Assembly: GCA_000720995.1 (NCBI GenBank)
Contig: JOEL01000005.1
Location: 167,299 to 231,298, forward strand
Length of the DNA: 64,000 nucleotides
From: Streptomyces celluloflavus
GTDB lineage: Bacteria; Actinomycetota; Actinomycetes; Streptomycetales; Streptomycetaceae
Direction of reading: 5' to 3'
This document shows, in pieces, positions 43,255 to 52,064 of this stretch (positions within the stretch are counted from its first letter, which is position 1; every line of letters starts with the position of its first letter). The translations under genes were made by a program, and so were the position numbers. The notes under the pieces were generated by a model, which saw only the letters and a program-made list of their open reading frames with translations, ran no database searches and was not told the origin of the DNA.

Positions 43255-43623
43255 GTCTACTCGCTTCGTTCAGGCTTCCTGAGGCCACATGCAAATGCAG
43301 GCGACTGTGAATACGCGACTAACCCGCACACCTGCGGCTGGCTTCTGCTCGCCCCGGAACGAACGCGGCACTGGTGAAATCGCGCGGGGAATCACATGGC
43401 GTCGCCGTCCCCAGTTCAGAGGAAGGGCATGGAAGTAACGTCTGCATATCGTCGATCGCGGTTGACGCCCAACTTACCCAAGGTCAGCAGGTATTGAAGT
43501 CACCAAAGCGTGAACTTTAGTAATTTTCCCAATGATTTGACGGGCACTCGGAACCTGTTGCCAAGCCCTCACGGCCATGTGATCCTGCACCAACCGGCAA
43601 ACCGGCCGCAAAGTGGAGTGCCG
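43255..43623. promoter_or_regulatory. Divergent promoter gap for the C5N genes
   Basis: 369 bases between ALAS (minus) and the first ligase (plus). It is noticeably AT-richer near 43480-43545 (TTTAGTAATTTTCCC region), as expected of promoters. No ARE-like site or obvious palindrome seen; nothing coding. Confidence 0.55.
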
Positions 43624-45198
43624 ATGTCTTCGAACGAGAATTACGCCCGTCGGATCCTTGAGGCGTTGGCGTCCGTTCCCGACCGAATCGCCCTCTGGCG
43701 GGAGGACGAGAAGATCACCGCGGGCCAGCTCTCCCGGGCGGTTCTCACAGCGGCCGACGTCCTGCGCCGGCACTTCACGCAACACCACCGCTCCCCGGGC
43801 ACGGCGGACAAAAACCCGGTGGTGGCGGTGCTGACCGTCACCAACAGCCCGGCGACCATCATCCTGCGCTACGCCGCCAACCTCGCCGGCGCCACCATGG
43901 TCCACCTGCACTCCACGAACGCGGTGGACCCCACCGACCAACTGGCCGCCGCCGCCCGCCAGGAGATCCTCAGCAGGACCGGGGCGACCGTCCTCGCCGT
44001 CGACAAGGAGAACGCCGACACGGCCCGCGAACTGTGCAGCCGGCTGTCCGAACCACCGCGTCTCGCCGCACTCGACGCCCTCGGCCCCGACGTGCTGGAC
44101 CTCTCGGCGGGCAACCCGGACGCCTTCGTCCTCGACGAGACCGAGGCCGACCCCGACCAGCCGGCCGTGGTGCTCTGCACCAGCGGCACCGGCGGCAGCC
44201 CCAAGGCCGTCGCGATGTCCTACCGCGTCCGCAGCCTCCACCTCCAGGTGAACCTGGGCCTCCAGTCCCCGGAACCCCTCGTCTACCTGTCGACCCTGCC
44301 CGTGAGCAACTCCAGCGGCTCCGTCGTCGACGTCACCCTCGCCTCGGGCGGAACGGTCATCCTGCACGACGGATTTGAGGCGGGCGAAGTACTGCGGGCC
44401 GTGGACCGCCACCGCGTCTCCACCCTCGCACTCACCCCGCCGCAGCTGTACATGCTGATCGACCACCCCGACACCGCCACCACCGACCGGTCGAGCATCA
44501 GGACCCTCACCTACGTCGGCTCTCCCGCGGCCCCCGCCCGGCTCGCCGAGGCGGTCGAGGTCTTCGGACCGGTGCTGCTCCAGCTCTACGGGACCACGGA
44601 GGCCAGCCCCATCAGCATCCTGACCCCGCAGGACCACTTCGACCCGGAGCTGCGCCGGACCGTCGGCCGTCCGGCCACGGAGGTACGCATCCGCGACCTG
44701 GACGACGGCCGTGACCTCCCGCCCGGCGAGATCGGCGAGGTCTGCGTACGGAGCCCCTCCACCATGCTCGGCTACTGGGGCGAACCGGAGCTGACTGCCG
44801 AGACCGTCCGCGACGGCTGGGTGCACACCGGCGACCTCGGCTCCCTCGACGAGAAGGGCTTCCTGCGCCTGCACGGCCGCACGGGCGAGGTGATGAAGAC
44901 CAACGGCATCAAGGTCCACCCCACCGACGTGGAGAACGCGCTGCTGACCCACCCGGAGATCGCCCAGGCCGCGGTGTACTGCGTGGTCGACGACGATCGC
45001 GTGGAGCACATCCACGCCGCCGTCGTGGCACGGCCGGGCGGCACCGCCGACCCCGACGCACTGATCGGCCACGTCGCCGCCGAGCTGTCCCCGAAGCACG
45101 TACCGGCCGTGGTGACGTTCCACGACGCGCTGCCCCTCACCGGTACCGGCAAGCCCGACAAACGGGCGCTGGCCGCACGGCGCAGCGGTGCGGCATGA
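43624..45198 (+). CDS. Acyl-CoA/AMP ligase family enzyme (candidate C5N amide synthetase)
   Basis: A 524-residue ANL-superfamily enzyme. The A3 loop is CTSGTGGSPKAVAMS near residue 183, the A5 motif LYGTTEASP near 320, the A7 region GWVHTGDLG near 400, and the catalytic Lys in LTGTGKPDKRAL at the end. A3 is atypical (TGGSPK rather than TGxPKG). In C5N clusters two ANL enzymes follow ALAS, one cyclising 5-aminolevulinyl-CoA and the other forming the amide bond to a carboxylic acid. The more divergent sequence makes this the better candidate for the amide synthetase (AsuD3-like), but the assignment between the two is tentative. Overlaps the next gene by ATGA. Confidence 0.85.
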   Translation: MSSNENYARRILEALASVPDRIALWREDEKITAGQLSRAVLTAADVLRRHFTQHHRSPGTADKNPVVAVLTVTNSPATIILRYAANLAGATMVHLHSTNAVDPTDQLAAAARQEILSRTGATVLAVDKENADTARELCSRLSEPPRLAALDALGPDVLDLSAGNPDAFVLDETEADPDQPAVVLCTSGTGGSPKAVAMSYRVRSLHLQVNLGLQSPEPLVYLSTLPVSNSSGSVVDVTLASGGTVILHDGFEAGEVLRAVDRHRVSTLALTPPQLYMLIDHPDTATTDRSSIRTLTYVGSPAAPARLAEAVEVFGPVLLQLYGTTEASPISILTPQDHFDPELRRTVGRPATEVRIRDLDDGRDLPPGEIGEVCVRSPSTMLGYWGEPELTAETVRDGWVHTGDLGSLDEKGFLRLHGRTGEVMKTNGIKVHPTDVENALLTHPEIAQAAVYCVVDDDRVEHIHAAVVARPGGTADPDALIGHVAAELSPKHVPAVVTFHDALPLTGTGKPDKRALAARRSGAA

Positions 45199-46733
45199 CA
45201 CTGACCGCCGCGTCCGTACTGGCGGAGTCCGCCGAGCGGCGCCCCGACCACCCCGCGCTCGTCCACGGCTCCGAACGGATCACCTACGCCGAACTCTGGC
45301 ACGCCACCCGCCGGTACGCGACGGTGCTGCGGGACCACGATGTGCGCCCCGGCGACCGGATCGCCCTGCTGCTGCCGAACACACCGCACTTCCCGATGGC
45401 GTACTACGGCGTGCTGGCGCTCGGCGCCGTGGCGGTTCCGGTGCACGGCCTGCTGCGCGCCGACGAGATCGTCCACGTGCTGGCCGACTCCCAGGCGAAG
45501 GCCCTGGTATGCGCGGCGCCGATGCTGACCGAGGGGGCCAAGGCGGCCGAGACGGCCGGAGTCCCGCTGCTCACCGTCATGCTGGCGGACGACGACGGCC
45601 CGCCCCGTCTCGACGCGCTCGCCGAACGGGCGGAGCCCCTGGACCGCCTGGTACCGCGCGAGCCCCAGGACCTGGCCCTGGTGCTGTACACCTCGGGCAC
45701 CACCGGCCGGCCCAAAGGCGCGATGATCACCCAGCTCAATCTGGTGATGAACGTCAGCACCACCATGCGCTCGCCCTTCGACCTCGGCCCCGACGACGTG
45801 CTGCTCGGCTGCCTGCCGCTCTTCCACACCTTCGGCCAGACCTGCGGCATGAGCGCCTGCTTCCTGGCCGGCGGCACCCTGGTCCTCATGAACCGCTTCG
45901 ACGGCCCCGGCGCACTCGACCTCATGGTCACCGAGGGCTGCACCGTGTTCATGGGCGTCCCGACCATGTACCTGGCCCTCCTCGAAGCCGCCGGCAACGA
46001 CGACCGCCGCCCCGCCCTCGACCGCGCCTTCTCCGGCGGTTCGGCGCTGCCGGTCAAGGTGCTGAACGACTTCCAGGAGGTCTACGGCTGCCCGATCTAC
46101 GAGGGATACGGCCTCACGGAGACCTCACCGGTGGTGGCGTACAACCAGAAGGCGTGGCCACGCAAACCCGGCACCGTCGGACACACCATCTGGGGCGTGG
46201 AAGCGGAGATCGCCGCCGCCGACATCGAGGACCGCATCGAACTGCTGCCGGCCGGGGAGACCGGGGAGATCGTCATACGCGGCCACAACGTCATGGCCGG
46301 CTACCTCAACCAGCCGGAAGCCACCGCGGCCGCCCTGGTGGACGGCTGGTTCCGCTCGGGCGATCTGGGAACGAAGGACGCCGACGGCTGCCTGACCATC
46401 GTCGACCGCAAAAAGGACATGGTGCTGCGCGGCGGCTACAACGTCTATCCGCGCGAGGTCGAGGACGTACTGATGCACCACCCGGCCATCGCCCAGGTGG
46501 CCGTCATCGGCATCCCCGACGACAAGTACGGCGAAGAGGTGTGCGCCGTGGTACGGACACGGCCGGGCACGGACCTCGCCGCCCTGGCCCCGGACATCGT
46601 GGCCTGGAGCAGACAGCGGCTCGCCGCCCACAAGTACCCGCGCCTGGTGGAATTCGTCGACGACTTCCCCCTCGGACCGAGCGGCAAAATACTGAAGCGG
46701 GAACTCACCGCCCGCCTCACCGCCCGCCGCTGA
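45195..46733 (+). CDS. Acyl-CoA ligase (candidate 5-aminolevulinate:CoA ligase/cyclase)
   Basis: A 512-residue ANL enzyme with a canonical set of motifs: LYTSGTTGRPKGAMITQ near residue 160, EGYGLTETSPV near 305, GWFRSGDLGTKDADG near 395, DRKKDMVLRGGYNVYPREVE near 405 and the C-terminal Lys in LGPSGKILKREL. It looks like medium/long-chain acyl-CoA ligases, the family of the C5N-forming AsuD2-type enzymes that activate 5-aminolevulinate as its CoA ester, which then cyclises. Coupled to the previous ligase by ATGA. The three genes ALAS plus two ligases make the complete known C5N set. Confidence 0.88.
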   Translation: MTLTAASVLAESAERRPDHPALVHGSERITYAELWHATRRYATVLRDHDVRPGDRIALLLPNTPHFPMAYYGVLALGAVAVPVHGLLRADEIVHVLADSQAKALVCAAPMLTEGAKAAETAGVPLLTVMLADDDGPPRLDALAERAEPLDRLVPREPQDLALVLYTSGTTGRPKGAMITQLNLVMNVSTTMRSPFDLGPDDVLLGCLPLFHTFGQTCGMSACFLAGGTLVLMNRFDGPGALDLMVTEGCTVFMGVPTMYLALLEAAGNDDRRPALDRAFSGGSALPVKVLNDFQEVYGCPIYEGYGLTETSPVVAYNQKAWPRKPGTVGHTIWGVEAEIAAADIEDRIELLPAGETGEIVIRGHNVMAGYLNQPEATAAALVDGWFRSGDLGTKDADGCLTIVDRKKDMVLRGGYNVYPREVEDVLMHHPAIAQVAVIGIPDDKYGEEVCAVVRTRPGTDLAALAPDIVAWSRQRLAAHKYPRLVEFVDDFPLGPSGKILKRELTARLTARR

Positions 46734-46869
46734 CCCGGCGCACGCCCCTACGACCGGGCACGGGCGCCCTCCCCGGCCCGGACCCGGAAGCAGGTCCGAC
46801 CGCTCCGCCGAAGCACCGCGCGCCCGCGACGGCGACACCACCCACCTGGCCGAGAAGCACGACGGCCAC

Positions 46870-46891
46870 GGCTCCGGGAACGCACGGAGCC
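46870..46891. terminator. Hairpin between convergent ligase and pabAB genes
   Basis: GGCTCCG pairs with CGGAGCC across an 8-base loop, placed between the ligase stop (46733) and the pabAB stop (46913). Modest stem; plausible terminator only. Confidence 0.45.
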
Positions 46892-46912
46892 ACACCGACA
46901 CCTGCGAAACCG

Positions 46913-48991
46913 TCACGCCTCCTTCGGCAGCGCGCGCAGAGTCGTCTGCGCCTTGAGGAGCATCTCCTCGTACTCGGCCTCCGGATCGGAACCGAGGACG
47001 ATGGCACCCCCCGCGCCGATGGTCAGTTCACCGCCGTGACGGACAGCGGTGCGGATGGTGATGCTCAGATCCGCCGTGCCCGTATAGCCGACGAACCCGA
47101 TGGCACCGGAGTAGACACCACGGGCCTCACCCTCCAACTCGTCGATGATCTCCATGGTGCGCAGCTTCGGCGCCCCCGTCATGGACCCGCCGGGGAAACA
47201 GGCCCGGACCGCGTCCACGGCGGAACTGCCCTCGCGCAAAGTGCCGGTGACGGTGGAGACGAGCTGGTGCACGGTGGCATAGGACTCCACCGCCATCAGC
47301 GAGGGAACGGTGACGGTGCCGATCTCGCATATCTGCCCGAGGTCGTTGCGGAGCAGGTCCACGATCATCAGGTTCTCGGCACGCGACTTGGGATCCGTAC
47401 GCAGGGCGCGGCGCGTGGCCTCGTCGGTGTCCGGATCCGGGTGCCGGGGCGCCGTGCCCTTGATCGGCTTCGCCTCCACCGTGCGGGTGGCGTCCACCTT
47501 GAGGAACCGCTCGGGCGACGAGCTGAACACCGCGAGATCGCCCAGCCGCAGCAGCGCCGCGTAGGGCGCGGGGTTGAGCCGCCGCAGGCGCCGGTAGTAG
47601 GCGAGGTCGTCAGCCGGCGCGGGCAGATGCAGATTGGTGGTGAGGCAGATCTCGTAGCTCACCCCCTCGCGCAGCCTGCGGTCGCACTCCCGGATGTCCG
47701 CCAGATACTGCGCGCGCGGGCGGGCCAGCCACGCCGCGGCATCGTGCTGCTCGGCGAGCGGCGGGGCGGTGGCATCCGCGTGCGCGGCGGGGAGTTCGGC
47801 CAGGACGGGGACGACCGTCCTGATCCACTTCTGCGCGGCGTCGGCGTCCCGCTGCTCGCAGACGGCGACGACATACGTACGGTCCTCGGCGTGATCCACG
47901 GCGATGAAGCGGTCGGCCTGCAGCCACACGGCGTCCGGCGCCTTCGACGGGTGGGCGCGCCGGGCACCGAGGTCGGCCTTCAGCTCGTAGCCGAAATAGC
48001 CGACGTAACCGCCGGTGAAGTCGAAGGGCAGCTCCCCGGCGCCCTCGACCACGCGGCCGGTACGGCGGTCGAGCGCGTCGAAGACGCTGCCGTCCTCCCG
48101 GCGCGAGGTGCCGTCGGGGTGGTCCACGACGGTGTGCCCGTCCTCGACGCGGTAGGCCAGCATCTCCGCGCCCGGCTCATCGGCGGCTCCGAAGAACGAG
48201 AAGCGGGCCAGACCGGGTTCCACATGCGAACTGTCGAGCCAGAAGGCCCGGGTGCTCGTCCCGTACAGCGCCAGGTACGCGGCCTCCGCGTCCACGGCCC
48301 GGTCCAGGACGTCGTACTCCGCGCGCAGCCGCGGCCCTGACGCCTCCGGCGCCGCGACCGGTACGGGCCCGGCGCCGGCCCGGCCCGCGTACGGACCCGT
48401 GCCGCTGCCGCGGCCCGCCGGCGCCAGGTCCCGGAAGTTGGCCACGAGACGGGCGCCATGCTCCGTGCATATCGACTCCGGGTGGAACTGCACGCCCCAC
48501 CAGGGCCGTTCGCGATGGGCCAGGCCCATGATCACGCCGTCCTCGGCGCGCGCGGTGACCTCCAGATGCGCGGGCACGGGTTCGGCGACGCTCAGGGAGT
48601 GGTAGCGCACGGCGGTGAAATCCTGCGGGATACCGGCGAAGAGACCCGTACCGCTGTGCCGGATCGTGGACAGGTAGCCGTGCCGGGGCTCCGGCGCGGG
48701 CACGACCTGCGCGCCCGCCAGCAGACCCACACCCTGGTGCCCCAGGCACACCCCCAGGACCGGCAGCCCGGAGTTCTCCAGAACGTCGCGGGAGCGGCCG
48801 AAGTCGCGGGGGAGCGCCGGATGGCCGGGGCCCGGGGAGATGACCGCCGCGTCGAAGCCGTGCGGATCGAACCGGTCCCAGTCCTCGACGTCGTTGCGTA
48901 CGACGACGGGAGCGACGCCGAGCACCTTCGCCAGCAACTGATGCAGGTTGTAGGTGTAGGAGTCGTAGTTGTCGACGAGCAGGACGCGCAT
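46913..48991 (-). CDS. pabAB: Aminodeoxychorismate synthase, PabA-PabB fusion
   Basis: A 692-residue fused enzyme. Residues 1-200 are the glutamine amidotransferase (LLVDNYDSYTYNLHQLL, nucleophile Cys82 in VLGVCLGHQGVG, HPESICTEHG). The rest is the chorismate-binding PabB domain with KPIKGTAPRH, LMIVDLLRNDLGQ, PGGSMTGAPK and GAIGFVGY. It makes 4-amino-4-deoxychorismate, the p-aminobenzoate (PABA) precursor. The fused form is typical of secondary metabolism (candicidin, chloramphenicol, benzastatin). A PABA lyase gene (PabC) is not present here and would be supplied by the genome. Ends the N-oxygenase/NAT/prenyltransferase operon. Confidence 0.94.
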   Translation of the reverse strand: MRVLLVDNYDSYTYNLHQLLAKVLGVAPVVVRNDVEDWDRFDPHGFDAAVISPGPGHPALPRDFGRSRDVLENSGLPVLGVCLGHQGVGLLAGAQVVPAPEPRHGYLSTIRHSGTGLFAGIPQDFTAVRYHSLSVAEPVPAHLEVTARAEDGVIMGLAHRERPWWGVQFHPESICTEHGARLVANFRDLAPAGRGSGTGPYAGRAGAGPVPVAAPEASGPRLRAEYDVLDRAVDAEAAYLALYGTSTRAFWLDSSHVEPGLARFSFFGAADEPGAEMLAYRVEDGHTVVDHPDGTSRREDGSVFDALDRRTGRVVEGAGELPFDFTGGYVGYFGYELKADLGARRAHPSKAPDAVWLQADRFIAVDHAEDRTYVVAVCEQRDADAAQKWIRTVVPVLAELPAAHADATAPPLAEQHDAAAWLARPRAQYLADIRECDRRLREGVSYEICLTTNLHLPAPADDLAYYRRLRRLNPAPYAALLRLGDLAVFSSSPERFLKVDATRTVEAKPIKGTAPRHPDPDTDEATRRALRTDPKSRAENLMIVDLLRNDLGQICEIGTVTVPSLMAVESYATVHQLVSTVTGTLREGSSAVDAVRACFPGGSMTGAPKLRTMEIIDELEGEARGVYSGAIGFVGYTGTADLSITIRTAVRHGGELTIGAGGAIVLGSDPEAEYEEMLLKAQTTLRALPKEA

Positions 48992-49018
48992 GGGTCAGCA
49001 CCTTGGGTGGGGTAGTGG

Positions 49019-50041
49019 TCAGGAGGTTCGGGACGACACCGTTGACCAGTCGAAGGGGAGGGTGTCCAGGACGTCCAGCTCCTGGCAGAGCTGCCGCAAC
49101 CCGCTGAAGTCCTGGAGGAGCCGCTTACCGCCGGAGGCGCCGCCGACATCCCGCAGCATCTCCTCGCCCCCCTCCACGCCGAGCAGGTCCAGGATCCTCG
49201 CCCAGGTCGTGAAGTCGTGCGTGGCGAAGGCTTCCATCCCGTCGGCCAGCGCAGCGAGGAAGTAGTCGCGCTGCCCGGCGGAGAAGTGCTGCCACGCCTC
49301 CTGGGCGAGGGTGTCCGCGATCGAGGCGTGGCAGTACTCGTCACGCTGGTGCAGGACCGCCGTCATACGGTTCACCGGCTGGATCCCGTGGTTCTCGGCG
49401 ACGAGGTCCAGGTGGGCGTTGACCGAGATCTCCGCGACCGTGGTGAACGCGAGCGAGACCAGGGCCCGCTCCTCGTCCGTCCCGGCCGTGGCGAGCCGGT
49501 GCGCCTGCCTGCGCGCCTTGTACGCCAAGGGCAGCGCCGACTCCGGCATCCGCCAGCCGCGCTTGCGGCGCGTCACGGCACTGGCGTTGAGGTGCATCAG
49601 CGTGTGGTACTGCTCGTCGACCATGGCCTGGGTGACCGCGATCGTCATGGCCTCGCTGTCGATACCCGTGTCGAAGACGTCCTGCGTGACCAGGGCGAAA
49701 CCCGGGTTCACCACATACTGCTCGATGTCCATGATGTTCTTGTTGAACGAGATCCAGCCCCAGGCGAGAACGCGCGCCTTCATCGCGTCGTCGAGCGCGA
49801 GATAGGTGGGGTGCTCGCGGAACGGCAGCAGGCTCTCGGGGAAGTCCGGCCGGTCCAGCTCGAAGAGGTCGTCCAGGTTCGGCTCCTCCTGCTTGACCGT
49901 GGCACGCCGGTGCCAGTTGCCGGCGAGCCTGCTCAGGACGGCGTTCTCCACCGCATCGTGCGGATCGTGCTCCGGAGACGACCGCAGCCGCCGCGCCACG
50001 GTGAACGCACCGGGATCAGCTTCGTTGGGTATGTCATTCAT
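49019..50041 (-). CDS. AurF-type diiron arylamine N-oxygenase
   Basis: A 340-residue ferritin-like protein with all seven diiron ligands of AurF recognisable: E107 (IMDIEQYVV), E143 and H146 (VDEQYHTLMH), E204 (TTVAEISVNAH), H231, E235 and H238 (LHQRDEYCHAS). Spacing matches AurF E101/E136/H139/E196/H223/E227/H230 within 6-8 residues. It oxidises the amino group of PABA-type substrates to hydroxylamine, nitroso or nitro. In benzastatin-like pathways the hydroxylamine is the level needed, being then O-acetylated. GAGG precedes the ATG. Lies between pabAB and a small gene. Confidence 0.93.
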   Translation of the reverse strand: MNDIPNEADPGAFTVARRLRSSPEHDPHDAVENAVLSRLAGNWHRRATVKQEEPNLDDLFELDRPDFPESLLPFREHPTYLALDDAMKARVLAWGWISFNKNIMDIEQYVVNPGFALVTQDVFDTGIDSEAMTIAVTQAMVDEQYHTLMHLNASAVTRRKRGWRMPESALPLAYKARRQAHRLATAGTDEERALVSLAFTTVAEISVNAHLDLVAENHGIQPVNRMTAVLHQRDEYCHASIADTLAQEAWQHFSAGQRDYFLAALADGMEAFATHDFTTWARILDLLGVEGGEEMLRDVGGASGGKRLLQDFSGLRQLCQELDVLDTLPFDWSTVSSRTS

Positions 50042-50058
50042 GGCGACCTCGGTCCAGG

Positions 50059-50313
50059 TCAGAGCCGCCCGGCGCGCCTGGCGCCGGCCTTGGGCCTGCG
50101 GAATTCGATTTCCACGCCGAGCCCGCGGTGCGGCGGCACCACACCGGCCCGGGTCTCGGCGAGGGCGTTCTCGATGGACAGGTGCCGCACCGCCGGCCGG
50201 GCGCGCCGAAGACTCAGCCGGCGGTCGAAGGGCAAGCGGGGGCGGCACGGACGGAAGCGGCCAAAAAGCGCGAAGTCCGCGGAACAGCGGCTGTCCGGCA
50301 GCGAAGTACGCAT
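50059..50313 (-). CDS. Small basic protein, 84 aa, between NAT and N-oxygenase genes
   Basis: Its ATG at 50313 overlaps the stop of the NAT gene as TGATG, and its stop lies 17 bases before the N-oxygenase start. It is Arg-rich with a short hydrophobic patch and has no recognisable domain; C-terminal LGVEIEFRRPKAG is the least biased part. Coupling argues for real translation, but a compositional open frame cannot be excluded. Function unknown. Confidence 0.4.
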   Translation of the reverse strand: MRTSLPDSRCSADFALFGRFRPCRPRLPFDRRLSLRRARPAVRHLSIENALAETRAGVVPPHRGLGVEIEFRRPKAGARRAGRL

Positions 50314-51143
50314 CACGGACCGTCCAGGAATTTCCGGAGCGCCTGGACATCGCCCGGTTCCAAGGTGATCCCGAAGATCTCCTCGGGAGCGGAAAGCAAC
50401 TCGTCCTTGTCGAGTTCCCGGAAGGCCGCCGCCCTCCCGGGACGCAGCTCCGCCAGAGTGCTGCCGGCGAGGAGATGCCTCACCTCGGGCCGGGTGCGCT
50501 GCAGGACCATCCGATGGTTGAACGGCGAGCGCGGATGCGTGAGGCAGAAGTGGTTGAGGATCTCGAAATCCGAGGGATGGCGCACGTCCAAGGTGAAGCC
50601 GTAGAGCTCGGCCGGCCCCTCCGGCCCCAGGAACCGCAGGACATGTTCACCGGACGGCTCCCGTACGAGATCGAACGACCAGTCGCCGTCCAGCCGCGCG
50701 CTCTCCGCGAGCCGGATCGGCTCGTGCAGCCCGTGGGCACCGAAACTCACGTCGTAAAGCCAGCGTTCACCATCGAGCTCCACACACAGAGCCACGTGCA
50801 GCGCCGGCCCCACCTTGTTCCCGGTCCGGATCCGCGTCCGGCCCGCGAACGCCGTGAACGTGAACCCGATACGGTCGAGCACGGCCGCCGCCAGCACGAC
50901 CTGCTCCAGACACCAGCCGCCGCGGCCCTGCCGCACGATCTTGTCCTGAACACTGTCCAGGTCGAGCGGTACCACCGTGCGGCCGAACAGCGCGTCCAGG
51001 TTGTCGAAGGCGATCGCGTCGACATGGGCGGCGTGCAGACCGCGCAGCGTGGAGAGATCCGCGGCCACATCACCCCGGTAACCCACCCGGGCCAGATAGG
51101 CGTCCAGATCGACGCCGCCGCCCTGCCACACCGAATCCGTCAT
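50313..51143 (-). CDS. Arylamine/N-hydroxyarylamine acetyltransferase family enzyme
   Basis: A 276-residue NAT-fold enzyme with Cys78 (RQGRGGWCLEQ), His116 (GPALHVALCV) and Asp131 (WLYDVSFG), so the triad is intact though the helix after the Cys (CLEQ instead of CFELN) is divergent. NAT enzymes can O-acetylate N-hydroxyarylamines. That is exactly the activation required to make the leaving group for nitrene-like P450 cyclisation in benzastatin biosynthesis. ATG 51143 follows GGGTGAG; the earlier ATG 51161 overlaps the prenyltransferase stop as ATGA. Low similarity to the other NAT (5080-5877) suggests different substrates. Confidence 0.88.
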   Translation of the reverse strand: MTDSVWQGGGVDLDAYLARVGYRGDVAADLSTLRGLHAAHVDAIAFDNLDALFGRTVVPLDLDSVQDKIVRQGRGGWCLEQVVLAAAVLDRIGFTFTAFAGRTRIRTGNKVGPALHVALCVELDGERWLYDVSFGAHGLHEPIRLAESARLDGDWSFDLVREPSGEHVLRFLGPEGPAELYGFTLDVRHPSDFEILNHFCLTHPRSPFNHRMVLQRTRPEVRHLLAGSTLAELRPGRAAAFRELDKDELLSAPEEIFGITLEPGDVQALRKFLDGP

Positions 51144-51157
51144 ACGCCGCTCACCCT

Positions 51158-52054
51158 TCATGTGAACTGCCCGGCGACCATGCCCGCGAGAACGAGCCAG
51201 CCGAAATAGGTGTTGGAGACGAAGGCGTCCCAGCACGATTTCGGGTCGTTCAGGTCCACACGCACCAGCAGAGAGGACAGATAGATTCCCGCGAGCGCGA
51301 CAACCAGGTAGAACGCCCACCCCATCGACACCAGCGCACCCGCCCACAGCACGCCCCCGACACTGATCGCGGCGAAGAGCGCCAGCCACGCCTTGGTGGC
51401 CTTGCCGAACAGCAGAGCAGAAGACTTGACCCCGATCTGACGGTCGTACTCCTTGTCCTGATGGGAGTAGATCGTGTCGTGAATCACGGTCCAGAAGGCC
51501 CCACCGGCATACAGGCCGCACACCGCGAGCGGATAGCCGGCGCTCCCGGTCGCCGCCGTCCAGCCGATCAGCGCGTAGACGCTCATCACCAGCGCCAGGA
51601 ACGCCGAGGGCCAGAAGAAAATGCGCTTCATATACGGGTACGCGACGATCAGCGGATACGAGGCCGCAGCGACCAAGGCCGTCTCCACGTTCACCACCGC
51701 CAGGACCAGCAGCGCGACCACGGCCTGTGCGACCGCGAACAGCAGCGCGTTCTTGACGCTGACCGTCCCCGAGGCGACAGGACGCGACACGGTGCGGGCG
51801 ACCCGGGCGTCGACGTCCCTGTCGATCACGTCGTTGACCGCGCAGGCAGCGCCGCGCACCAGCACCGCAGCGACGGCGAGGAGCACCACCACCAGCGGGT
51901 CCGGCCGCCGCCCGGAGGACAGGGCGACGGCCCACAGCCCCGGAAGCAGGTAGAGCACGTACCCCGTGGGCCTGTCCAGTCGCATCAACAACAGATACGC
52001 GCGGACCGAAGCGGGGCTCTTCGTGACCACGCCGGCAGATATTTCGTGCAGCAT
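51158..52054 (-). CDS. UbiA-family aromatic prenyltransferase (PABA geranyltransferase candidate)
   Basis: A 298-residue membrane protein with about nine transmembrane helices and both Asp-rich Mg-diphosphate motifs: NDVIDRDVD near residue 74 and DTIYSHQDKEYD near 192. Second-motif sequence groups it with 4-hydroxybenzoate-type prenyltransferases (UbiA) rather than chlorophyll or haem enzymes. Context with PABA synthesis, an N-oxygenase and a GPP C6-methyltransferase-like gene predicts C-prenylation of PABA by (methyl)geranyl diphosphate. Coupled to the NAT gene. Acts in the cytoplasmic membrane. Confidence 0.92.
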   Translation of the reverse strand: MLHEISAGVVTKSPASVRAYLLLMRLDRPTGYVLYLLPGLWAVALSSGRRPDPLVVVLLAVAAVLVRGAACAVNDVIDRDVDARVARTVSRPVASGTVSVKNALLFAVAQAVVALLVLAVVNVETALVAAASYPLIVAYPYMKRIFFWPSAFLALVMSVYALIGWTAATGSAGYPLAVCGLYAGGAFWTVIHDTIYSHQDKEYDRQIGVKSSALLFGKATKAWLALFAAISVGGVLWAGALVSMGWAFYLVVALAGIYLSSLLVRVDLNDPKSCWDAFVSNTYFGWLVLAGMVAGQFT

Positions 52055-52064
52055 CAGGACCCCA

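Noticed and set aside
45188-48340. 1050-codon plus-strand frame across ligase and pabAB
   Set aside because: Arg/Pro/Gly-rich frame overlapping two well-supported genes on both strands.
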